A DNA stretch of 64,000 bases, taken from positions 2,418,001 to 2,482,000 of the forward strand of contig NC_135121.1 of the NCBI RefSeq assembly GCF_050908995.1. Reading direction: 5' to 3'. This DNA is from Andrena cerasifolii. Its lineage: Eukaryota; Arthropoda; Insecta; Hymenoptera; Andrenidae. This document shows, piece by piece, positions 11,655-22,597 of this stretch (positions are counted from its first letter, which is position 1; each line of letters starts with the position of its first letter). The translations under genes and the position numbers were made by a program. Under the pieces are notes generated by a model, which made no database searches, was not told the origin of the DNA, and saw only the letters and a program-made list of their open reading frames with translations.

Positions 11655-12300
11655 AAGAAGATCTCGCGCGATAACGGCGGGAGATTCATAGGAGGCAAAT
11701 TTTTGCAAAAGATTCAACAAGACGCATCTGAATTTTTTTTTAGCATTATGCAATAATTTAAAAGGGCTCCAAAAAATAGTTCAATTTGAAATGACAACGT
11801 CTGTACACTGTAGAAAATGTTCTCATAAAGAAACAACCACTACCAGCCATTATATTCTCCCCTTGACAGTTAAAGAATTGTGTTTAAAGTCAAAGAAAAG
11901 TACACCTTTACAAGATTATGTTAATATTGCTTTACCGATTGGTTGGAAATCGAGTTCGCAAAAACTGTGCAAACAATGCTCTGAGCAAATATTTACTGAA
12001 ATTGAAATTACTACTCCGCAAATAATTATTATAATGCAATTGTTGTTGTTCTCTTATGATGAAAATGGCAGCATTATTAAAGAAATTAATTGTAAAATTA
12101 CCGCTGCTCCACAACCAATATCAATATGTAATAAAAAACATAAATTACTAAGTGCCGTATTTCATAACGGTCCTCATCCCCAGAACGGTTCATACTGATG
12201 CATGATACGTGATGGTAGATCAGCATGGAAATGTATTGGCAACGACAAAATTATTCAAACGAAATGGCCCAAAAACGCCAAAAATGTGTATATTTTTTTT
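11655..12300 (+). pseudogene. Ubiquitin-specific protease (peptidase C19) fragment, broken
   Basis: The translation begins GGRFIGGKF, then IQQDASEFF, which corresponds to the conserved QQDAxEF motif of USPs. A run of nine T then shifts the frame to LALCNNLKGLQKIVQFEM. The next frame (11791-12198) holds two CxxC pairs typical of the USP zinc-binding fingers (CRKC and CKQC). It continues to HKLLSAVFHNGP, which corresponds to the segment before the catalytic His. At the expected G-H-Y the sequence reads NGSY followed by a TGA stop at 12196-12198. The same frame then continues CMIRDGRSAWKCIGND, the usual region after the catalytic His. The frameshift, in-frame stop, lost His and missing N-terminal Cys box make this a pseudogene. 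No introns interrupt it, so it may be a retrocopy or transposon cargo. Confidence 0.75.
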
Positions 12301-12642
12301 TGCAACGGCAAAATTGAAAAGAAATCATATGTTTACACAATTTTATTCAGCTTCGATCCTCTGTTTGCTTCTTGTACGTTTGCTACATATCTGAGAACTC
12401 GAATTTAACACAAAATCCGCCAATCCACTGAATACGTATTACAACACGTATAATATAATTTACATATTTAATCAGGGTTAAAGGTAGGATTAATTAGAAA
12501 ATATTTAATAAACTTATTAAAAAAAAAGAAACATATCTGAGTTTAACGTAAACGAACATGTAAAATTCGCATACGTTAGAAAGCCGTTAAGGTGGAAAAC
12601 AACACAACAAAAATTCACAAATTATGAAAAAAGTGATGAAAT

Positions 12643-13418
12643 CCCCCCCCCCCCCCCCCCCATATACATGACTCATGTATGAAGGAAGCTAATTCCCTTT
12701 AATTCACGAAAAAAGTTCTCACGCAAAGATTGTGAAATCAACTTTGCTAATTCCAATTGTATTCTCGTTCTCCGTTCGAACACTGATTCCTCTGTCACTT
12801 TTTACACTTGACATTCCTTTATTGGCCACAAATCAATTCAGTGCACAGATTTTCAGCTTCGGTTTTATGGAATTAGCGGGCGTTGTATAAGAAAAAACTA
12901 TGAAGTCGACTTAAAACAAAGTGTTTCATATCACTAGTGCAGGTTGGCGAATGTGCTATTAATCTATTACCGACTTTCATTCGTTTAAATTAGTCTCTAC
13001 CAAGTTTTTATTATTTTCCATCGTAAAACGATTTTCATACGACATTTTTAACAGAAGATGTCCCTCTTATAAAAGTTTTTGTGTCAACTACAGGCCTCGC
13101 CCGCTAATTCTTTAAAACCGAAGCTGAAAATCAGAGCACTGAATTGATTTGTGGCCAATAAAGGAATGTCAAGTATAAAAAGTGACAGAGGAATCAGTGT
13201 TCGAACGGAGAACGAGAATACAATTGGAATTAGCAAAGTTGATTTCACAATCTTTGCGTGAGAATGTTTTTAATGTTTTTCGTGAATTAAAGGGTTAAAG
13301 GTACATTTGGAATTACCAAAGATGATTTCACAATCTTTGCGTGAGAACTTTTTTCGTGAATTAAAGGGAATTAGCTTCTTTCATACATGAGTCATGTATT
13401 TGGGGGGGGGGGGGGGGG
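12643..13418. repeat. Long inverted repeat ending in poly-C / poly-G
   Basis: Poly-C (12643-12661) and poly-G (13402-13418) cap two inverted arms of more than 200 bp. Each arm contains CATGACTCATGTATGAA-like sequence, TTAATTCACGAAAA, GCAAAGATTGTGAAATCA and CTCGTTCTCCGTTCGAACAC. The right arm carries an extra partial duplication of the CACAATCTTTGCGTGAGAA block. A copy lacking its left arm lies at 24444-25030 and a lone left arm at 37793-38052. There is no coding content. The lectin duplication breakpoint falls inside the left arm at 12829. Confidence 0.8.
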
Positions 13419-14039
13419 ATATATGTTGCTAGGTAAGTATCTTTGGCGCGGAGCGCTCGCGCCATCTCTCGGATTTGTTTCTTGAATATTGGGAGTCTAG
13501 AGACGCGGTTGGGTCTCGACGCCAAGTACGTGTTTCGACACCCTGCATATGTCGACTGTCGCTGGCGCGTATCTTTTACTCGTAATCCGGCTAATCCAAC
13601 ATTGCCTGAAACTTATTTCATTAATATCTCACCACGCCTGCAATATTTCCTAAATTTAAAGGCATTTTTCTTATGTAAACCGCATATAAGCTTTCGAAAA
13701 AGACCAAATTCAATAAAATCGGTCCACGCATAACAGAGATATCGTAATAACGTTGTATTAATGAATTGCAACCAAAGTGCAGTCTCAAACACAAGGTAAG
13801 CTGCCGAAATTTGAATTGCGACATGTTTGTATATCATCAAACTGATTTTTATTTGTAACTAAACTGAGGATTTTATGTATATGTAGATAATCGAAGCGTA
13901 AAATGAAGCTGTGACCTACGCCAGGCTATGCAAGTACGCATAATTTTGCAGGAAGGATTTCTTATGGATAATCATTCAGTTATTTTGATACATGGACACC
14001 TTCGATAATACATGAATTTAATCAGTGTTTCTAGTACTA

Positions 14040-14218
14040 ACTCCCAGTCATTTAAGAAGGAACCCGTTTCGCGCATGTAGAATGAGCTCATTGGCTCCAA
14101 AAAAGCGTTGGTGGGGGTACAGCCAATAGTGGCTTCTCCCGGCACCAATGAGCGTCAAGCTGCGCAGAACCGGTCTAAACTCGTCGGTCGGCAGGTTCCT
14201 TCTTAAATGACAGGGAGT
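14040..14218. mobile_element. MITE with ACTCCC termini (unit 1)
   Basis: The ends ACTCCCAGTCATTTAAGAAG and CTTCTTAAATGACAGGGAGT are near-perfect inverted repeats around a 130-bp GC-rich interior. The unit 2 copy is at 25899-26077. Flanks are TA-rich, but an exact target duplication is not clear. Confidence 0.75.
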
Positions 14219-14460
14219 ATATATACAAAGTACTATACATATAATACATATAGATCGGCAATGCGGTGCGCATGGTTTGTTTTCGTAGTTGTTAAACTTG
14301 CGTAGAATTTATCCTTAATTCTGTCCCGTGATAAGACTGTTCATTGCTGTTGATGATGAACCTTTGTAATTTATAATATTAAAAATTATCTGAAGTCATT
14401 CCCTATGCAAATTATCTTTGTAAAAAAAAGGGAGATCCTCATAAAAGACTTCAAAAAAGT

Positions 14461-14740
14461 AAAAAAAATTACGCCAAGTACATGAAATCAAATAAATCAT
14501 AAAAAAAAATAGAAGAAAATAATAATTACAAAATAAAAAAAGAGAGTGAAATCAAAAGGAGCTGCAAGTACATAAAGGTGCTTTCAGTGAAATACTTGGC
14601 CTGGCGAGGCAGCCCCCTTCCACGTTCCCCAAACGTTATAGGATGCTCGTGCTCTCGGACCGCCCATCGGGTCATCGCTGAAGTAGAGAGTATCAAGAAC
14701 GCCAGAAAGCAGCCGCAACCCCCCAACAAAAACCGATAGG
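14461..14740 (-). repeat. LINE-like 3' tail (unit 1)
   Basis: Minus-strand sequence here ends with TGATTTATTTGATTTCATG then TACTTGGCGTAATTTTTT. The same tail lies beyond the 3' end of the jockey-clade LINE at 43380-43440, so this looks like a 5'-truncated relative. The adjacent 67-codon open frame (14526-14729) has no RT motif. The unit 2 copy is at 26317-26600. Confidence 0.45.
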
Positions 14741-15084
14741 CTCAATTTTCATTAACCCGTCAGTTTTGAGCGTAGGAATACGACTTGCAGATCGAAGAGT
14801 TGAAATGAGCTAGTCAAATATAGTTTCAAAGAATGTATCCAGCATTACTTGTAAAAATGATGTAAGCTACATTTCATATCGTAGACCTGTGTTGGTTATA
14901 ACAAATTAAATAAACGCTTCGAAACCATACTCGACTAGCTCATTTCAAGTTACTGGATGATTGTTCTGCCCCGTAGATTTGACGTATGTTATAATAAAGA
15001 GTGTCAAGTCTTTTTACACAGAAGTTCTGAACGCGAGCACTGAACGCGATGATTGCGAGGTACACGTTTCGTCGCACAGCACTG

Positions 15085-15110
15085 CCTCTCCCTCTCTCTC
15101 TCTCTCTCTT
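15085..15110. repeat. CT microsatellite (unit 1)
   Basis: A CT dinucleotide run. The unit 2 copy near 26947-26974 is a few repeats longer, so it has changed length since duplication. Confidence 0.8.
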
Positions 15111-15526
15111 GGCTTACATGCGTATACGTATTACCAGATTGTGGGTTTGGACCGACTGACGAGAGATCTATTAGCGCGAGAAACGGCGGCAATTCTAGAG
15201 GAGGGGAGACAAGACAGGGAAGCACCTGACTATCCTTGTGGGACTCCAGATGGGGACACCGTGGTTAAACGTCCACTTATATGATAAGTAAAGTTCTAAG
15301 GAATAACGCAGAGGTATATATACAATATGTACAAGAAACAGACGTTATATTTGCTTCACTTTGACTCGTGGCTCCATACAGAGCTTCCTGGGTATGTAAG
15401 TATGGTCTAATGTCGACGCTGACATGTAAGTAGAATCAGGTGTGTTCACGGTGAAAGGGATAGTGGGAACCACTAGTTTCTTGACTTAAGGCATGTTTTC
15501 AATTAAGGTCGTGAATCTTCAAAGGA

Positions 15527-15779
15527 CCAGCGGCCGTAGCCGTGATGGAAAACACCGGTTCTCGTTAGATCACCGAAGTTAAGCATCACGGGGCGGTGTA
15601 CTGGGGAAAGATGGGAGGACCACCTTTCTCCCGGTGCACTGATGCTGCTGGGACCCGAAGGAGAGTGGAGGGATAAAAAAAATGGGACTATAGTTGGTAG
15701 GGCAATATAAGCAAAAATGAGCTTGAAACGCCATCCTGCTTAAAACACAGGGAAACAATAAAAACAAACAAACAAACAA
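15527..15779 (+). mobile_element. 5S rRNA-derived SINE with target-site duplication (unit 1)
   Basis: The head matches insect 5S rRNA. It contains ACACCGGTTCTCGT, then GATCACCGAAGTTAAGCA (helix and internal promoter A-box region), then a GGGCGGTGTACTGGGG-like segment and GGGAGGACCACC. About 130 bp of unrelated body and an (AAAC)n tail follow. The element is bounded by a 14-bp direct repeat, GAATCTTCAAAGGA, at 15513-15526 and 15780-15793, proving insertion by retrotransposition. It lies 3' of the lectin gene. It is not a functional 5S gene, because the 5S end is altered and continues into foreign sequence. Confidence 0.8.
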
Positions 15780-16102
15780 GAATCTTCAAAGGATTTGAGG
15801 ACAGTAATTTCTGGAATTTTAAATTGGTAAATGAAGGTGCATTGAACATTTAGTAGTGATCAGGGTATCCAAACTTAGAGGGAATACTCAATTATTTAAA
15901 ATCCTACATTATCTACTCATGTATATCGAAGTTAGGTGCTTAAACCTTCAAGCATCTAATACACACTGAAAATTGATTATCACTCAAGAACAAAAATTCC
16001 AGATAAGTGGCAACAGCGATATAATTTATTTTATCACACAATCTCCTTGAAGCTTCGGGTATTCATCCTAGGCAAGTTCCACACAAGATGTTCGCCGATA
16101 GT

Positions 16103-18962
16103 TCAGCATAGGTAAATCTTACAGAAGTAATAAAGGTTGGTGTCGCACGATCTGTCCCCCATTCCATCCGAATCTAGGAAGTTCCCGCAGTGTTCGTTGC
16201 CGTTCGCATTGTTAGGCTCACCCGGTGACCACTTATCGTAGCCAGCCGCTCGCACCGTTTCGCCTAACAAAGTCACCCAATGGCCCTGCTTGAACATATC
16301 GTGAGTACCTATCCAAACCTCGTGGACACTCTTGTTCTTCATCCAATTCACCAGCATCTTCCCCTCCGCATGCGAGTTTATGACGGCCAATTGACCTAAC
16401 CAACAATGGGGAATTCCCTAATAAGCCCTGTAGCATCAACTCCTGATACCTCGATCGGATTTGGGTGCGCAGAGGTTCGAATTAAGTTACACCTGGAATT
16501 TTTTTCGCGGGTGTGCTCTAAGGGAATATGAACGATGGGGAATTGAAGGAGGGACACATTTTGGGCTTGGAAGATGATTAAGTATTCAGAAGAAGAGGAA
16601 TTTGGGTGCTCTGGAGGAGTTTAAGTTTGGGCTAAGGCTGAAGAAGAAATTGGGTAATTAGTGGTCACTTGGATCGCAAAACTAAGATGTCGAAATGGCT
16701 AAGGATAATGCTAGGAGGTTATCAGTGATATCGAAATAATGAGTACTCATCACTTGGATCGCGTACTTTGATATCGCGGATCGAAGAGATATCAGTGTCA
16801 ACGATGTATCAGTTATTTGCGCGACGAGTAAGTCAGAGTCAGAGACAACACAGCCGTTTTGCTGTCGTAAATTATTGACCACTAGTTTTTTAGCCTGTCT
16901 TCGCCAGGCATTACTACCCTATATGTATAATATGGCGCCTAAGGAAACCACAATTACTTACATGTACAATGCGGTAGCGGCTTCTACATTGTACATAATA
17001 CCTGTTTTAGGCCACAGGTACTACCCATTATCGAATTTTATAGGTTTTGGATTTTTTACGGCATCTTTGGGTGCCGAGGAAACTTCATGCTGAACCTGAA
17101 CCTTGTAAATCATCGGGAAGTACGAATGGGTAGATTTTGCTAACAAACGAACATCCACCTTAAGCGTCTTATTATATAGGATACTCTAGAGTCTAGATTG
17201 TGAAATTGACAAGTTATCATTTCAAAAGATATCAACGCTCAAAATAAATATGTAATTCGCGGCACAAGTAAGGTATAATCCCCAAATGCCACGAAGTTGG
17301 GTGACGGTCCGCATTTCCATAACGAAACTTAGATTTCAGCCACCAAATAATTAATATAGAAATTACTTATTCCACGAGCGAAAATAACACGATATCAAAT
17401 GATTTCCTCATAGATCATTGACCACATATCAAATTAGAAAACCTCCGCATTGCTTTCGAAATCTAGTCCCAAGGTCAACGCCTTCCCCATTTTCTGGTCC
17501 TTATCCACCTAAAACACCTCAAACCTCACATATACAAATAATTTCCATCACCTCCTTCGTCCATGCAGGTTCTCCGTGCCTGGTCCCAACTCAAGACGCG
17601 TTTGTTCAGCTTGTAGGCCCCCATGCCCTGAACAACCACGTAGTCATCCCTCACGTCGCCACTCGTGCACGGCATCCCCAGCTTGTATAACGTGTTGTGC
17701 AGTTGCGTTTTAGCTATCGATGGCACGGATTCTAGAAGAATGAGTCCCTCTTTGTAAACTTTACCCATCTCCACCACGACCCCTTTATTTCAAGCGTGCA
17801 TGCTGCTTGCGCTGACAGAGTACGTTAATTGCAGAGCTTCGTTGCAAAATACGAACTGGTGTAGACTTATCGCGTTCAACAGTCGCGTGTGACACGATTC
17901 GAGGAAAAGAAGGAGTAGTGTAAAATTACTTTCGGTTTGTTTAGTAAACATACGTCACTGAACACTGGTAATCGCAGGTCAAGGGTGAGTATAATTACTC
18001 GATATGATATTGTTGCGAGCACCGGGTATAGGCCCGTGCATAGCATGCTGGTGCTCGCAGCTGAAGATAGAAGAAGGTCGGCCCCCTTCAAGAGGACGAT
18101 CGGAGAGGCCGACGAGAAGGAGATCTTGTACCGAACGCCATTGCGTTCGGACGTACGGGTCGCACCTTTGTAAACTATTGGTCTGTGTAACAATATAGTT
18201 CAGTCGTGTGTGCGTCCGTGTCTATTATTCTACTCCTTTGCGTCGGGGTGGTCTGTGGTGAAAACGCCCCGGCGCAACAATATGATTAGTGGGATTGCTT
18301 TTATCAGAGGTCAGATTTGTTTCTCTGTTTTTTTGGAAGAGTGGCCTGTGAATGCCCACTGGATATTAACCCGGCAGTGCACATGTGGGGGTCTGCTGGT
18401 CCCTCACTCGTAGAAAATCTTATCGCCGTCTGTTGTTTCTTTAGCAGTGGGGTTGACACTCAGTCTAGCTTCCAGATACATTGTTTGCATTCAGTATATC
18501 AACAACAAAAATGTGTGTTTATTAATATTTTTGCCATATACTATGGAGTGATGTTAATGTTCGGTTAGATCTGCATTGTTTGAGTGTTAATAAAGAGCAG
18601 CCCGCGTGGATACTTGTGTTTCAAAAGTCCACCTGGACACTGCCGGGTTAAGTAGCCTGATAATTTTATATTGGGATACTTTTAAGCGAAATTTTTTGTC
18701 AGGAACACAGAATCTGTTTTGAATAGATTTTTAAAATTGAGAATGCTGACGAGTTTTAAAGAGAAATTGATATGGGTCAAACTATGAATGTCATTGGGTG
18801 CTGGCAGTATTGTAGAACTTCGATTATTATGTAACTAACGCGATAAATATAATAATATCGCGTACCTGTAGTGGGATCACCCTCGGTCAGATTTCGTGCT
18901 ACATTGCAAAGCACTCCGCTTGAAAAAGCGACAAGAGTCAGCGTCAGCAACAGTTTGTCCAT
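16103..18962 (-). CDS. Secreted C-type lectin, LPS-binding-protein-like, unit 1 cassette A
   Basis: Three minus-strand exons join to 206 residues: 18962-18866, 17782-17552 and 16395-16103, both introns phase 1. Exon 1 encodes a signal peptide (M-D-K then LLLTLTLVAFSSGVLC). Exon 2 encodes a stalk, then DDYVVVQGMGAYKLNKR and the first CTLD cysteine (RRTCMDEGG). Exon 3 encodes LAVINSHAEG, a WIG motif, an EPN sugar-specificity tripeptide, EHCGNF and SCDTNLYYFCKI. All four structural CTLD cysteines are present. It resembles the insect haemolymph lipopolysaccharide-binding protein family (family knowledge), so a role in microbial sugar recognition is likely; that is inference. The exon 2 donor reads GGAG|GTGATGG. 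A poly(A) signal, complement of AATAAA at 16025-16030, lies 73 bases past the stop. Exon 3 begins L-A-V without a Met, so its start depends on splicing. Confidence 0.87.
16882..17181 (-). mobile_element. Short Helitron in lectin intron 2 (unit 1)
   Basis: The minus-strand start is TCCTATATAATAAGACGC at 17181. The end is a GCCTG...CAGGC hairpin, a TAAAAAA spacer and CTAG at 16882-16885. It sits between A and T without a target duplication. At 300 bp it is non-autonomous. A relative lies at 59561-60323, and the unit 2 copy (28779-28981) has lost its 5' part. Confidence 0.8.
18011..18279 (+). mobile_element. Solo LTR, present only in unit 1
   Basis: The insertion begins TGTTGCGAGCACCGGG and ends CCCCGGCGCAACA, with TG...CA termini. 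It is flanked by a 4-bp duplication ATAT at 18007-18010 and 18280-18283. Unit 2 keeps the empty site, with a single ATAT near 31260. No internal retroelement sequence remains. It lies in intron 1 of the A cassette and must have inserted after the unit duplication, or been lost precisely from unit 2. Confidence 0.82.
18370..18647. mobile_element. TTAA-flanked MITE, full copy (unit 1)
   Basis: The ends CCCGGCAGTG and CACTGCCGGG lie between TTAA at 18366-18369 and 18648-18651. A piggyBac-like non-autonomous element is likely. The unit 2 copy (31352-31415) is internally deleted to 64 bp but keeps both TTAA sites. Confidence 0.8.
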
Positions 18963-20219
18963 GGTAACCTACAGACAGAAGTAATGCCAGAGAAATTAAT
19001 ACGATGGGAGAATGGTATTAACTGGTACTTTGAGTGTTAAGTGCTCGATCAGTGCATTCACTCCACCGTGGGAATCGCTTATTGCCGTTCAATGTGCATT
19101 TTGTGGAATACGAATGAGGGATTTCCGCGCGTGGTGCACGGGGAATGTTCCACTCTAAGTGTTGTTATGTAAGCCGTTTAAATTTTTACCGATGAGCGGT
19201 GGAGGCTAATTCTGCTCACGCAACGCTTAACGATTTAAAATCACTATTAATAATTTTGTCATAACCAGAGTTATGGACCACTATTCAGAATTGTTTTGGA
19301 TACGGCTTTTGTCTGAGGCCTATACAGGTTTCCGTTCACAATGTGGCACTTAGGAGAGACCGGTCCAAAAAAAATGAAACAGATCTATCTAAACAAAAAT
19401 TTTGAAGCATTGAATACGCGCAAACGGTTACTATTTCCCAAGTGAGAAAATTTAGAAATCAATCTCTCTCTATCTTTCTCTCTCAGAATGTAAACTTTCA
19501 CAATATGAAAAAAAAATATTTTTGTTTCACTTTTTTCGGAGTTTTTACGAAACCGTTTGTCGCCCGAGAAAAAATAATACAACACAAAAGATGCTCCTTG
19601 TCTGGATCTACAACTTCTGCTTGACATGTTGTTTGATGTAATCAATAACTTGGAGGATAATAATTATATAAAATCGAGTTTCTGAGTTGTTAAATATTTA
19701 TTTAAATGTTCAACGGCTCAGGGGCACCTTTCCTCCTTATCCGATTGGGTTCAAACTTTACAAAGATTCTTTTTTTATATTTTGGAACTGTTCTGGGGGG
19801 TGCCGCGAAGAAAATCGTGGGAAAAAATTTCACTAAGAGTGAATAAAAAGCCACTCTAATATACAGTCTCTACGGATACCTGAGTCTTTTCCACGGACAC
19901 TAATACTTACTCGATGGAACTCTTGCTCAACGACTATTTTAAATAGCGTTTGTCCCTCGGACAGAAGCACTGCGCACCACGAGACTTGCTAGATGACTGC
20001 CACTTGAACACCAGGTGCTGAGTTACCGACTCTACATTTTGTGCACACAGGCTCACCGCTCAGCACTCGAGTTTTTGAAAACTTATCGCGTCCGGCGTTT
20101 CGAGAGCGCTGCGCAGCGTCGCGAGATCGTTATCGGTATCACGAAAGAAAAATGTTGTGACATGATAGGTTTCTAGAAGCTAAATTAAATTATTAATGTC
20201 GAGGAATTCGGTTTGTAAA

Positions 20220-20525
20220 TCATTGACAATTGATTGAGGGGAAATAGAGTCGGTCATTCTCGTCCGCGTTGTTGACGCTAGAACCAAACGTGGCTAATGT
20301 ATTCGCGATAGACTTATGCAAATATGGAAATCTACATGCCGGAAAGTTTTGGTAAAATTCGGCGCTATCACTTGTTTCGTCGAATATTTTCTTGAGTGCC
20401 CGGTCAACCTTGAAATTTATTAATTCTAATTGCAAATCAGGTGGAACTGTTTCTCGAAAGCAGAATTTATCCAACCAGGAATAGTTTTGATGAAAATGCG
20501 GTTGCGCAGTTAACGAAAAAGACAA
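20220..20525 (-). pseudogene. hAT transposase C-terminal fragment (unit 1)
   Basis: This 101-codon frame contains PPDLQLELINFKVDR, a spacer, SAEFYQNFPACRFPYLHKS and TLATFGSSVN. This is the order of the hAT dimerisation region as found in GTF2IRD2-like and SCAND3-like transposases (QLELIDL, FY, FGSTY-CE). It lacks the catalytic DDE region and ends just where the conserved Cys-Glu would come. The unit 2 copy (33240-33545) differs by one residue. Both copies lie in the interval between the B and A cassettes. Confidence 0.65.
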
Positions 20526-20767
20526 AAAGCCGCTGCGGGTCGCTAGTAAATGTCACCTAGCTAGTGTCAATCCATCATAACCTGCCAAGTGTCAACTAAC
20601 GTCAGTTGTCAAAATTTCTGAAATGCCACTAGTTTTTCCACCACATGGGTCACTGAATTATTGTCTCAATTAACAAGGTAAGACGCCAAAAATTTTTAAT
20701 TATCTTTTTATATAGACTTATAGGCAAAGACTTATTCCAAAGGCACCCCGACGCCTCCAGAAGGGAA

Positions 20768-20971
20768 TCTCCCGCGGGCGCCAGTGTAGTGTGGGATTTT
20801 TACCCACTAACACCCCACGGCCACTATGAAATTTTTAATAATTTCCATGTAAACATCTCTATTATTAAGACCTATTGGCTGAAACGGTCGGACACCTATT
20901 TACTTATTTTCGACATAGATCCATCGTGCCATAAAAATCGCTGTCTACCACATGGTGTCCTCCCCTTGTTA
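20768..20971. repeat. Dispersed repeat in the B intron (unit 1)
   Basis: Copy of the 10418-10621 family, with TTTTTACCCACTAACACC to GTGTCCTCCCCTTGTTAG. Its right end is exactly where homology between the A and B introns begins (ATTTCAGCCACCAAATAA, also at 17337), so it marks a breakpoint. Confidence 0.7.
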
Positions 20972-21191
20972 GATTTCAGCCACCAAATAATTAACATAGA
21001 AATTACTTATTGCACGAGCCAAAATATCACGAATCAAATGATTTCCTCATAGATCAATGATCGCACATCAAATTGCAAACCCTCCACATCACCTTCGAAA
21101 TATAGTTCCAGGGTCAACCCCTTCCCCCATTTCCTGGGCCTTATCCACCTAAAAGACCTCGAAACTCACGTATACAAATAATTTCCATCAC

Positions 21192-22519
21192 CTCCTTCGG
21201 CCATGCAGGATTTCCGTGCATCGTTCCACTTCCTGCTGCGCTTGTGCAGCTTGTAGGCCCCCATGCTCGGAACGACCGCGTAGTCATCCCTCGGCACGCG
21301 ATCTACGCACCCCTTCATCACCTTGAGCATGTCCAAGGGCTGGCCGTTCACGTCGCGGCCAGATTGATAATCAACATCGTCATCCTCTTCAATTGTCAAC
21401 AACTCGGAATCTGGAAGAGTGAGTACCTCTTCGTGAACGGTGCCCATCTCCACCACAACCCCTATATTCCAAGCGTCCGTGCTCTTTGCGCTGACAGTGC
21501 GTTAATTGAACAACCCCATTGCAAAAAAACTGGTGTAGACTTATAGCGTCTAATAGTCGCCTGTGCCAGGATTCGAGAAAAAAGGAGGAGTGGTGTAGAA
21601 ATAATTTCGGTTTGTTTAGGAAAGAGGCGTCACTGAGTGCGAGTACAGTAAACACTTGTATCAATCCTGACGAACGTGGCTGGCGGCGGTCGTATAACGC
21701 GATGCGGACACTATTCCGTGCGGCCAATGCCGGGAGTGAGAAAATCCAAGAGCGAGCGAGAGGGAACGAAATAGTTGACGCGAAGTTGCCCTCGACTCTT
21801 TCGTCTCCTCTCGCTCGTTCTCGGATACCCTCACTCTCGACCCAAGGGTACGTTTATGTTGGAGCTGCGATAAACGATCAGAGCTACGATAAGAGCAAGA
21901 TGACTATATAGATGACCAACGATAAAAGCGTCGAGAAAGAAATATTTCTCTTTCTTCGCTATTATCGCAGCTCCAACGTAATCGTACCCTAAGGATTCCA
22001 AGAAATGGTGGGGATAGCCACCGGGCGTACTGCCGCATGGTAAAAACGCGGCTATAACGAGGATTTACTGTAATCGCTGGTAAAGGAAGAGAGCTATTAC
22101 TCGGTATGATATTATGATAAGTGATTGTTCTGACTGAACACGATAAGACCCGATTCATTTTATCACTCGCCTGATAATTACTTTGAAGCAAAATTTTTTT
22201 GTTAGGGGCGCACAATCTCTTTTTAATGGATTTTTAAAATTGAGAATGCTGAAGTGCTTTAAAGATAAATTGAAATCGTTTAAACTATGAATGTTATTGG
22301 ACGCTCTCAGTACAGTAGAACTTCGATTATCTTCTAACTAACGCGGTAAAAATAATAATAGCGCGTACCTGTAATGTTGCTAATCTCATTGTCATTGTTG
22401 TTCATTATTTCCATCCGGTCCAAGCTCAAGTTGGCGGTGTCGGGCAGATTTGGTACTACATTGCAAAGCACTCCGCTTGAAAAAGCGACAAGAGTCAGCG
22501 TCAGCAACAGTTTGTACAT
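21192..22519 (-). CDS. C-type lectin cassette B, exons 1-2 only (unit 1)
   Basis: Exon 1 (22519-22369) encodes a signal peptide nearly identical to cassette A (MYK then LLLTLTLVAFSSGVLC), then a longer linker with NLPDTANLSLDR. Exon 2 (21461-21192) encodes an acidic stalk (IEEDDDVDYQ), VPRDDYAVVPSMGAYKLHKR and RKSCMAEGG. Both exons end in phase 1 with the same donor as cassette A. No B-specific exon 3 exists between here and the A cassette. Exon 2 would splice in frame to the exon at 16395-16103, skipping cassette A, giving 237 residues in all. Otherwise B is a truncated pseudogene. The absence of stops or frameshifts in both units argues that B is used. Confidence 0.7.
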
Positions 22520-22597
22520 GGTAACCTACAGACAAAAGTAATGTCAGAGAAATTAATACGAAGGGAGATTGGTATTAACTGGTACTTTCAGTGCTAA

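Noticed and set aside
12202..12408. A separate small gene after the USP fragment
   Set aside because: It is the same USP reading frame continuing behind the in-frame TGA, then running into noise.
15527..15600. A functional 5S rRNA gene
   Set aside because: Only part of 5S is matched, with many changes. It continues into a SINE body and is flanked by a target duplication.
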